Assembly (NCBI GenBank): GCA_045531235.1
Contig: JAZSDQ010000057.1
Coordinates: forward strand, 1-12,769
DNA from: RGIG5579 sp045531235
GTDB taxonomy: Bacteria > Bacillota > Clostridia > Oscillospirales > SIG627
Length of the DNA stretch: 12,769 nucleotides
Reading direction: 5' to 3'
Shown here: in pieces, positions 7,216 through 12,769 of the stretch
How the letters are laid out: the number at the start of each line of letters is the position of its first letter
Numbering within the stretch: the stretch's first letter is position 1
The notes under the pieces: generated by a model
The model's input: only the letters and a program-made list of their open reading frames with translations
What the model was told of the DNA's origin: nothing
Database searches by the model: none
Position numbers and translations under genes: made by a program

Positions 7216-7250
7216 AAAAAGCAGCGGATCCATTGGATCCGGTGCTTTTT
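7216..7250 (-). terminator. Terminator between convergent rpsI and mntP
   Basis: Stem AAAAAGCA(G)CGGATCC, loop ATT, and GGATCCG(G)TGCTTTTT with a single internal G-G mismatch. A and T tracts on both sides make it bidirectional. It lies just after the mntP stop on the minus strand and backs up the rpsI terminator on the plus strand. Confidence 0.88.
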
Positions 7251-7259
7251 GTTTTATAT

Positions 7260-7841
7260 TTACAGAAAAGAGGAAATAACGATCTCAATACCGATCAAGA
7301 TCAGGATCACACCGCCGAGAATGGTAGCTTTTCCGGAGAGCTTTGTTCCGAATTTTCTACCAAGGTAAACACCGCCGAAGCAAATACCAAAGGTCAGTGC
7401 CGCAATGATGCCTACTGCTGCCAGAGCATCTCCGAAGCCGTATTCAGCAATGGTAAAACCAACGCTCAGCGCATCAATGGAAGTGGCTATGCCTTGCACC
7501 AATAGGGAAGAGAAAGTTACTTTTGTGCAGCCGCATTCGCAGTCGCTGCAATCTGCAAGGCCGTCTTTCAGCATTTTTCCACCGATAAAGCAAAGAAGTA
7601 CAAGCGCGATCCATGGAATGAAGGGCTTGAAGCTTTCAAATGCTTCCACAAAAAAGTGAACGCAAACCCAACCGATCAGAGGCATTGCGCCCTGGAAGAT
7701 AGCAAAGATCAGAGCAATCAGTCCCATCTTCTTTTTTTTCATACAAGGCTCGGAAAGACCGTTTGCCAGAGAAACGGAAAAGGCATCCATAGCAAGTCCG
7801 ATGCCAAGCATAGCGTTTTGTGCAACAAAGAGAAAATTCAT
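7260..7841 (-). CDS. mntP: Manganese efflux pump MntP
   Basis: This is an inner-membrane exporter that removes excess Mn2+. The 193 residues (family about 190) show six hydrophobic segments as two related halves. Each half carries the acidic membrane motif: MDAFSVSLANG at 18-28 and SIDALSVGF at 121-129. Other family stretches are FQGAMPLIGW (49-58), IGGKML (86-91) and LGGVILILIGIEI (176-188). AAGGAG lies 8 bp before the ATG. The Mn2+ riboswitch directly upstream supports the assignment independently. One odd point: the hydrophilic loop between helices 3 and 4 has a dense cysteine cluster, CSDCECGC (98-105), which I do not remember from the E. coli protein. Confidence 0.95.
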   Translation of the reverse strand: MNFLFVAQNAMLGIGLAMDAFSVSLANGLSEPCMKKKKMGLIALIFAIFQGAMPLIGWVCVHFFVEAFESFKPFIPWIALVLLCFIGGKMLKDGLADCSDCECGCTKVTFSSLLVQGIATSIDALSVGFTIAEYGFGDALAAVGIIAALTFGICFGGVYLGRKFGTKLSGKATILGGVILILIGIEIVISSFL

Positions 7842-7862
7842 AGCATAAACTCCTTTTTAGGC

Positions 7863-7911
7863 AAAATAAAAAAGACTCCATATATAACCGTACACAGTTA
7901 TATATGAGTCT
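7863..7911 (-). terminator. Expression-platform terminator of the mntP riboswitch
   Basis: On the minus strand, AGACTC-ATATATAAC, an 8-nt loop, then GTTATATAT-G-GAGTCT form a 15-bp stem with one bulged base, followed by TTTTTTATTTT. Its 5' arm contains the ACTCAT that also forms the 3' side of aptamer stem P1, so the two structures exclude each other. Confidence 0.88.
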
Positions 7912-7984
7912 CGCAAATGAAAGCATACCAGGTCAAAGACCATTGTGTTGATATGCTGCGGCTAGCCGCCTGCTACTCCCTCAT
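7904..7984 (-). ncRNA. yybP-ykoY manganese riboswitch (aptamer)
   Basis: This cis-acting RNA senses Mn2+ and switches on mntP. Read on the minus strand it starts with AUGAG paired to CUCAU at the 3' end (stem P1). The class hallmark GGGAGUAGC follows, then a variable hairpin GCGG-CUAG-CCGC, a stem GCAUA/UAUGC enclosing GGUC-UUU-GACC, and the closing GCGAGACUC, which matches the family's GC(A/G)AGACC-like 3' end. Ligand binding should stabilise P1 and sequester the ACTCAT needed by the downstream terminator, giving an ON switch (known for this class). Transcription starts right at its 5' edge. Confidence 0.92.
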
Positions 7985-7991
7985 CTTTTTC

Positions 7992-8020
7992 ATTGTACCA
8001 TAGTTTTACAATACTGTCAA
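7992..8020 (-). promoter_or_regulatory. Promoter of the mntP riboswitch transcript
   Basis: On the minus strand, TTGACA (8020-8015), 17 bp and TACAAT (7997-7992). The predicted start at about 7985 coincides with the first base of the aptamer. Confidence 0.9.
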
Positions 8021-8043
8021 GGAGGACAGGCTTTTATTAAAGA

Positions 8044-8112
8044 ATTGATTCTATGCCAAAAAAACATATTTAATATTCTCTTAAATCCCCCTTAATTCTA
8101 TATTGATTCTAT
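8044..8112 (+). repeat. Two direct copies of ATTGATTCTAT
   Basis: The same 11-mer occurs at 8044-8054 and 8102-8112, 58 bp apart, in the AT-rich gap before the lipoprotein gene. The second copy abuts the -35 box. They could be activator sites or chance in AT-rich DNA. Confidence 0.35.
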
Positions 8113-8139
8113 TGAAAACGACTAAAAACAAAGTATGAT
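8112..8139 (+). promoter_or_regulatory. Probable promoter of the lipoprotein gene
   Basis: TTGAAA (8112-8117), 16 bp and TATGAT (8134-8139), with a predicted start near 8146. The AAAGGAG ribosome binding site (8161-8167) and ATG follow at normal distances. Confidence 0.65.
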
Positions 8140-8174
8140 GAAAGTGTAAAGAGCAATAAGAAAGGAGTCTTTAT

Positions 8175-9494
8175 ATGAAAAAAATAGTAGTTAATGTTTT
8201 AGTGGTTTTTTCCGTTGTAATGATGGTCTCTTGCTCTGATCATCATCTGAGGACTACGGAAGAATTTTTTGAAAAAATAACGACTACGAATGTCCAATAC
8301 AATGGGTGGAGAAATATGATTGTTGGTGGACAATATGTTTTTTCTCCCGACGGTCTAGGGACGAATGGTATTGGAAAGATTAATGTTGATACGAATCGTG
8401 TCAGTGAGGTATGCCTGCAGCCGAATTGCTTACATGGATTTCCCGGTTATATTGATACTTATCCAAACTATTGCCGAGCTTCAACTATTAGTGAGTTGCT
8501 CTTCGTTGTAGATCGTGAGATCTTTTACATATACCACGTTTTTGAAGTAAATGAAGAGAAAAAGGGAAATATGGAAGAAGGGAATTCAGATGTGATCTGG
8601 ATCTTTGCTTCGTATAACTATGTTAGTGGTGAACACCGAGATATTCTGAAAATTAAAACCAATGAATTTGAACAAATGTACAAATTTATTCATAGCAACG
8701 GTTATATCTATTACTCTCGTAATATAGCCAAAACAAATTCTCCTCAGGGAAAAGAAGACTATCAGCTCTCTTGCTGCAGAATGAAGCTTGGAGAATACGA
8801 GGAAGAAGTTCTTTTTGCTTTTCAGGATGTTTGTTTTTTGCCTGAGGGAGTGTTGCCGGATCCTATCGCAACGGAAGATAATATGATTTATTTTACTTGT
8901 GTTGAAAATGGACGACTTTTGGAAGTAGATATGGTAAGCAAAAGATCAAGATTCTTTTTAGGAGACGATTCCGTTCCTTTTGGGACCTTTGATTCTCCCG
9001 GAGCTTTTTATGTAAACGGATACATCTACTTTACTGCTGTTTCTCCCGACCTTGTTGGCTCGGAAGCGGAAATGTTTGTTGTAGAATTGCACCGGCTGAA
9101 CTGTAAAACGGGAGAAACACAAAAATTGACAAACGACCTCATTAGGTGGTTTTTTGTATCAGACAATCATATCTACTACGGTATGGACCATAGTATTCAG
9201 CCAACGAAAGAGCAGATTGAGGAAGCCGGGGATGATCTTTCTGTTCACGTTGTAAAAAGAATTGACCACGACGGGAAAAATGTACGTTCCTATAAAATGA
9301 CGTTGTCCTCGCCGCATATTTCTTTGATGGACGTTGTAGGGATGGGTGATTCCTTATATTTTCGAGCGGGCTATTATGAGGGCTATGAAAACTTGGCTTC
9401 CAACAGCTTTAAAGTAGTCTTTAACGTTAAGACTCAAGAAACGATTGAAATTGGGAAAGGAGCAAGTGCCTCTTCCAATAAAAAACCTCTTTAG
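8175..9494 (+). CDS. Lipoprotein with Cys/His cluster and beta-propeller-like repeats, function unknown
   Basis: This is a 439-residue exported protein. The signal peptide ends in the lipobox-like MVSC with the lipidation Cys at 20. A C-x4-C-x-H-x12-C cluster lies at 80-100 (C80, C85, H87, C100). Short strands of the type G-x-I-Y-Y/F recur: SNGYIYYSR (174-182), EDNMIYFTC (234-242), VNGYIYFTA (280-288), SDNHIYYGM (329-337) and GDSLYFRAGY (391-400). These repeats, 46-62 residues apart, suggest a beta-propeller like those annotated DUF5050 (LRP1-type propeller). I recall similar lipoproteins with a C-P-x-C-x-H motif in gut Clostridia, without an assigned function (memory only). AAAGGAG lies 7 bp before the ATG. 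The gene stands alone, convergent with the broken ceramidase-like gene, and its flanks are AT-rich, which may reflect acquisition. Confidence 0.87.
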   Translation: MKKIVVNVLVVFSVVMMVSCSDHHLRTTEEFFEKITTTNVQYNGWRNMIVGGQYVFSPDGLGTNGIGKINVDTNRVSEVCLQPNCLHGFPGYIDTYPNYCRASTISELLFVVDREIFYIYHVFEVNEEKKGNMEEGNSDVIWIFASYNYVSGEHRDILKIKTNEFEQMYKFIHSNGYIYYSRNIAKTNSPQGKEDYQLSCCRMKLGEYEEEVLFAFQDVCFLPEGVLPDPIATEDNMIYFTCVENGRLLEVDMVSKRSRFFLGDDSVPFGTFDSPGAFYVNGYIYFTAVSPDLVGSEAEMFVVELHRLNCKTGETQKLTNDLIRWFFVSDNHIYYGMDHSIQPTKEQIEEAGDDLSVHVVKRIDHDGKNVRSYKMTLSSPHISLMDVVGMGDSLYFRAGYYEGYENLASNSFKVVFNVKTQETIEIGKGASASSNKKPL

Positions 9495-9527
9495 CCATTC
9501 TGTTTCTTATTTGACTTTGAATTCTTT

Positions 9528-10725
9528 CTAAAAGTACCACAGACCCAAATGCACCTGAAGGCGGGCTGCGTCATTGTAATCTACTACTGTTTTGTCCTGC
9601 AGATATTCTCTGATTGCCTTCTTTGCCGCTTCCACTTCCGTGAGTGTAGCGCGACGGATCGGAAGCTGCATCCAGTGTACTTCGTGGATGAATTCAACGT
9701 TCTCCTGGGCTTCATCTAAGCCTTCTTCGTATACGTCGATAATCTCTCTTGCGATGCGTTTACCGTTTTTTCTCATACCTGCCAAGTCAAACATAGGGGG
9801 ATCTGCTTTTCTCTTGGGAGGGTTCGTGCGTTCGCAGTTAGGATCGTTGATGGGGCTTTCCGGATTTACCCAGCGTACCAGATCTACAGGGCACTGGTCG
9901 CCTGCTGCGCTGCACAAGGGCAACAGGAACAGATCATCACCAAAATGCTGACGCATAAGCACCTTAACTTCTCCCCAAAAATCCGGAGAAACAAAGTGAC
10001 GATGCTGAACGCATTGGGCGGGACGTGCAAGATTGGCAACGATACCTCTTAACTGCTTCTTTTCATTGAACACGTACATCAATTCCATACCGGAATCGTT
10101 TCCGCCTTCCAGAGCCTCAAATACGGCAGTGTTGGTATCGCCCCACATTTGCGCGGTGCCATCGGAATAGACGGCGCGGCGGCACATACCTACGGCAGCG
10201 CGGCCAAAAGCATTTGTATAAGATCCGGTCTGACGCTTCTCCCAATCCTCAAGGGTAACGGCGCTGATTCTGTCAATCAAGAACTGAAAGGTATCTTCCT
10301 CGCTGATAATTTCGGGATTGTGTTCCGCGTCAGCGCTCTCTACGTACTTCCGGTCGGGGCGAAGCAAACTTTCCAGAGTAAAACGGGAACTGTTGGACAT
10401 AAAGTGTCCGCCGCTGCGCTGGGTACGGGGGTATAAAGGTCCTGTGTGGGTGTGGATCGCAGAAAAAACAACCTTCGTCGGGTCAAGACCCGGGGAGTTT
10501 CCTTTCAGTTTTTCCCGAATTGCATCTACAAGATTGCAAGCTACGCCAACCAGGTCGCAGCTAACCAGCACCATCTGCTCATCGCCGGCTTGAACTGCCA
10601 TAGCGGTTGCGGTCAGGGGCTTTTCAACGTGAGTAGAAATTCTTTCGGCAATTTGTCCGGAAAGGGATACCTTTTTGTCAGGGGGTGATGCTGACTTCGG
10701 ACCAGCCGATCATCAGTTTATTCAT
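9528..10725 (-). pseudogene. Neutral/alkaline ceramidase-like hydrolase, frameshifted and apparently 3'-truncated
   Basis: The natural start is the ATG at 10725, preceded by GGAGAG. It encodes MNKLMIGWSEVSITP, the usual beginning of this family, but the frame hits TGA at codon 16 (ACC CCC TGA C). In the +1 frame the reading continues without a break as DKKVSLSGQIAERIS into the long frame that follows. The G5 run at 10681-10685 therefore has one base too many for a continuous protein of 398 residues. The body has VVFSAIHTHTGP with the metal-binding His pair, GRAAVG, and CSAAGDQCP, as in neutral ceramidases (Pfam PF04734 group), which cleave N-acyl amides of sphingolipids. The predicted end VHLGLWYF lacks the final 80-100 residues I expect of relatives. 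The actual substrate in this bacterium is unknown. Without frameshifting, only a fragment from the Met at 10601 could be made. Confidence 0.72.
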
Positions 10726-10802
10726 GATATTTCTCTCCTTTATTGGTTTTGTTGGATTTCAGCAAGATAACTACAGTAATCCATTACCTCCAATCTGAAG
10801 TC

Positions 10803-10831
10803 ATTGTAACAACACAAATATCAAAAGTCAA
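10803..10831 (-). promoter_or_regulatory. Promoter of the ceramidase-like gene
   Basis: On the minus strand, TTGACT (10831-10826), 17 bp and TACAAT (10808-10803); the start is near 10796, giving a leader of about 70 nt. A small palindrome TTGT-A-ACAA (10804-10812) overlaps the -10 box and could be a repressor site. The promoter is intact although the gene is not. Confidence 0.78.
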
Positions 10832-10863
10832 CGAAAATTAAAACTAAACTTTTTCGGAAATCA

Positions 10864-10892
10864 TTGACTGAGAATTTTACCGATGTTATAAT
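10864..10892 (+). promoter_or_regulatory. Promoter of the LacI-family regulator
   Basis: TTGACT (10864-10869), 17 bp and TATAAT (10887-10892). The predicted start at about 10899 lies inside or next to the ribosome binding site AGGGG, so the leader is extremely short. Confidence 0.82.
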
Positions 10893-10909
10893 CAGCAGGG
10901 GTGATGTAT

Positions 10910-11869
10910 ATGACGATGAAAGAATTGGCAAAGCTTGCCAACGTATCAGTATCTGCCGTGTCCAAAGCGTTCAATGAGGCGGATGATATCAGCGAAGAAA
11001 CCAAAGCGCATATTTTCAAGCTTGCGAAAGAGTATGGATGCTATGGCCGTTTTTATAAAGGTAAATATCACAAAAAGATTGTCGCCATCATTTGTCCGGA
11101 GCTGATCGGAAACTATTACACCTGTTTTATTGACTGCTTCCGCGAGCTGATTGAAGCTGCGGATGGTATGTGCGTGGTTTCGGCGGATCATTTCAGCCCG
11201 TCAAAGCAGGCGGAACTCATTGACTACTACATTTCCTATCTGAAAGTAGACGGTCTGATCGTCTTTAATCTGAATGCACCGATCAAAAAGGCCTATGATA
11301 AGCCAATAGTAACCCTATTCTCCAACAATGCGTCCTATGTTGACTTTGTACAGGTGGATCTGCGGAGTGCGTTGGATCGTGCAGTGGCACTACTTATGGA
11401 CTATGGTCACAGCAGGATCGCTTTCCTCGGTGAGACACTGACGAAGGCCAAGGAAGAGCATTATCTGGAGGCGGTCGCCAACAATGACTGCACTGAATCC
11501 ATAGTGATAAATAGCAGATACCGCTTTGAAAAGGCAGGAGAGGATGGAATATGTCAGCTTCTGGATTGCCGACCTGATACCACTGCCGTTATCTGCGCTT
11601 ATGACAGTATCGCCTACGGAGCGATCCGGCAGTTAAAGGCGGCCGGCCTGCAAGTCCCTCAGGACGTGTCCGTTATCGGTATTGACAACATCAGTACGAG
11701 TGAGTATACAAAACCCTCTCTGACCACCATTGATACCAAGCCTCTGGAGGTATGCGAGATTGCGTGGGAACTTTTGCAAAAGAAGATGAAAAGTTCCGGA
11801 TACGGAGTCCGACAGACGATTGTAATTCAGCCAAAATTGATTCTGAGGGATAGCGTGACACAGATTTGA
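10910..11869 (+). CDS. LacI/GalR-family transcriptional regulator
   Basis: This is a DNA-binding repressor of about 319 residues. The N-terminal helix-turn-helix reads MKELAKLANVSVSAVSKAFN (3-22). The usual YxPN hinge is replaced by YGCYGRFYKG (42-51). The sugar-binding-protein-like core has KVDGLIVF (112-119), GHSRIAFLG (166-174) and, near the end, VICAYDSIAYGAIRQLKAAG (227-246) followed by VSVIGIDN (253-260). The frame opens at a GTG at 10901, with ATG at 10904, 10910 and 10916. AGGGGTG (10897-10903) lies 6 bp before 10910, so I choose that one. It is divergent from the ceramidase-like gene, so that gene is its likely target. The inducer is probably a sugar or related metabolite, but the sequence does not say which. 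No clear terminator follows. Confidence 0.93.
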   Translation: MTMKELAKLANVSVSAVSKAFNEADDISEETKAHIFKLAKEYGCYGRFYKGKYHKKIVAIICPELIGNYYTCFIDCFRELIEAADGMCVVSADHFSPSKQAELIDYYISYLKVDGLIVFNLNAPIKKAYDKPIVTLFSNNASYVDFVQVDLRSALDRAVALLMDYGHSRIAFLGETLTKAKEEHYLEAVANNDCTESIVINSRYRFEKAGEDGICQLLDCRPDTTAVICAYDSIAYGAIRQLKAAGLQVPQDVSVIGIDNISTSEYTKPSLTTIDTKPLEVCEIAWELLQKKMKSSGYGVRQTIVIQPKLILRDSVTQI

Positions 11870-11923
11870 TTTATTTGGCAATGTAAGGGTTACTTAGTTT
11901 TTAGGACTTTTATATCACTGCAG

Positions 11924-11952
11924 TTTACTTTGGAATAAAGTTTTGATATAAT
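11924..11952 (+). promoter_or_regulatory. Extended -10 promoter of the CHAP gene
   Basis: TTTACT (11924-11929), 17 bp and TATAAT (11947-11952) with an extended -10 TGA (11944-11946). The predicted start near 11959 leaves a leader of about 100 nt. Confidence 0.78.
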
Positions 11953-11968
11953 AAGTTTATTGAAAAAT

Positions 11969-12035
11969 AAGGAGTTCGCGGGAATCACCACACTACATAA
12001 TAATTCCCACATTGTTCATTATTCTTTTTAATGAA
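11969..12035 (+). other. Structured 5' leader of the CHAP gene
   Basis: The leader contains AAGGAG (11969-11974) with no ATG, GTG or TTG at translation distance. Two inverted repeats follow: GGGAAT (11980-11985) with ATTCCC (12003-12008), and TTCATTA (12015-12021) with TAATGAA (12029-12035) around a TTCTTTT loop. I do not recognise a riboswitch class or a terminator T run. Confidence 0.45.
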
Positions 12036-12061
12036 TATTGCGCGATACAAAGGATATTGCT

Positions 12062-12724
12062 ATGAAACCAAAAACTTTAGGGGAACCGAAAAAAAAGACA
12101 ATAATTGTTTGGATCTCAGTCATTGCGGCTATGCTTATACTCGCATTTTCTTTATTGCTGTGGATCCAAACCCGTCCTGAGAATCTTGACTACGGCTACG
12201 CGCGGGAGGTTCCGGAAAGCGAAAGGGCTCTGCGTCAGCAGCTGATCAGTACTGCGGAAACCTGGCTTGGCGCAGCGAAAGGTTCGCCTGAGCATCATCA
12301 GATTATTGATCGATATAACGCCCAGGAAGTGCTTCCCGTAGGATATCTTGTTAGCTATGAAGATAACTGGTGCGCCACGTTTGCCACCGTCGTGGCACTT
12401 CAAAACGATCTTGAGGATATCATTCCTTCGGAGTGCGGCTGTCAGCGTCAGATCGCTCTGTTTGAGAGTATGGGCTGCTGGCAGGAGGATGAATCCTATG
12501 TTCCACTGCCTGGAGATGTGATATATTTTGCTCAAAAAGAGACCGCACTCGGTGACAATACAGGCTGGGCGGATCATGTGGGTATCGTGGTAGGCACTTC
12601 GGGGAATTACATCAAGGCTATTGAGGGCAACAATAAGGATGCCGTCAGATATCACTACATCCTTAAAAACGACTATACTATCCGCGGCTATGGACTGCCG
12701 GATTATTCCGGAAAATGCCAATAG
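12062..12724 (+). CDS. Membrane-anchored CHAP/NlpC-P60-type peptidoglycan hydrolase
   Basis: This is a 220-residue protein with a basic N-terminus, one membrane helix (about 13-36) without a clear cleavage site, and an extracytoplasmic papain-like domain. The candidate catalytic residues are Cys104 in NWCATF, His172 in ADHVGIVV and the polar EGNN (188-191). The PLPGDVIYF strand (148-156) is typical of CHAP amidases/endopeptidases, which cut peptidoglycan. A TTG start 8 codons upstream is possible, but AAGGA (12050-12054) is 7 bp before this ATG. Its role may be cell-wall remodelling; no phage or conjugation genes are seen nearby. It has its own promoter and terminator, so it is a single-gene unit. 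Two extra cysteines in ECGCQ (124-128) recur, from memory, in clostridial relatives. Confidence 0.85.
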   Translation: MKPKTLGEPKKKTIIVWISVIAAMLILAFSLLLWIQTRPENLDYGYAREVPESERALRQQLISTAETWLGAAKGSPEHHQIIDRYNAQEVLPVGYLVSYEDNWCATFATVVALQNDLEDIIPSECGCQRQIALFESMGCWQEDESYVPLPGDVIYFAQKETALGDNTGWADHVGIVVGTSGNYIKAIEGNNKDAVRYHYILKNDYTIRGYGLPDYSGKCQ

Positions 12725-12737
12725 AATTCATTTAGTT

Positions 12738-12769
12738 GAAAAAACGACAGGTTTTAACCTGTCGTTTTT
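12738..12769 (+). terminator. Rho-independent terminator after the CHAP gene
   Basis: A perfect stem ACGACAGG(TT)/(AA)CCTGTCGT with A and T tracts on both sides ends in TTTTT at the window edge. It starts 13 bp after the stop codon. Confidence 0.92.

Noticed and set aside
10832..10856. CGAAAA...TTTTCG repeat as a LacI operator
   Set aside because: The arms are A/T-rich and widely spaced, without the compact CG-centred symmetry of LacI-family operators.
12152..12721. 189-residue open frame on the minus strand
   Set aside because: It is antisense to the CHAP gene, with no start signals or recognisable domain.
8026..12769. Genomic island, prophage or conjugative element
   Set aside because: No integrase, transposase, attachment repeats, tRNA or structural phage genes; a single CHAP hydrolase is not enough.

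Overview
This window looks like a chromosomal segment of a low-to-moderate G+C Firmicute, probably class Clostridia (inference). The signs are sigma-A promoters close to TTGACA-17-TATAAT, strong AGGAG ribosome binding sites, an rplM-rpsI ribosomal operon, a Bacillus-type glucose-6-phosphate isomerase, a manganese riboswitch of the yybP-ykoY class before mntP, and gut-Clostridia-type lipoprotein and CHAP proteins. There is no tRNA, rRNA, insertion sequence, CRISPR array or prophage.

Layout. (1) 63-3083, minus strand: a compact four-gene operon read from right to left. It holds a Crp/Fnr-type regulator, a lipoprotein substrate-binding protein, an ABC permease and a short ABC ATPase. Spacings are 18 bp, a 4-bp ATGA overlap and a 17-bp overlap. 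One strong promoter lies before the regulator, with an inverted repeat at its predicted start point that suggests autorepression. The transported substrate cannot be read from the sequence. (2) 3278-4600, plus strand: pgi, divergent from that operon. (3) 4728-6090: a small P-loop protein of unknown function and prmA, separated by 1 bp and closed by a good terminator. (4) 6229-7250: rplM-rpsI behind a perfect consensus promoter. (5) 7260-8020, minus strand: mntP with a complete promoter, Mn2+ aptamer and expression-platform terminator.

(6) 8175-12769 is the accessory half. It holds a lipoprotein with a Cys/His cluster and beta-propeller-like strands, then a convergent ceramidase-like gene that is broken near its start (CCC-TGA, +1 frame) and appears to lack its 3' end. 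A LacI-family regulator is divergent from the broken gene and probably once controlled it. Last comes a membrane-anchored CHAP-type peptidoglycan hydrolase with a structured leader and a terminator at the right edge.

Most of the window is recognisable. The most interesting points are the CCC-UGA-C frameshift site, the autoregulated operon for an unidentified ligand, the Cys-rich loop in MntP, the Cys/His lipoprotein, the P-loop gene coupled to prmA and the hairpin leader of the CHAP gene. I did not find a clearly new multi-gene system.
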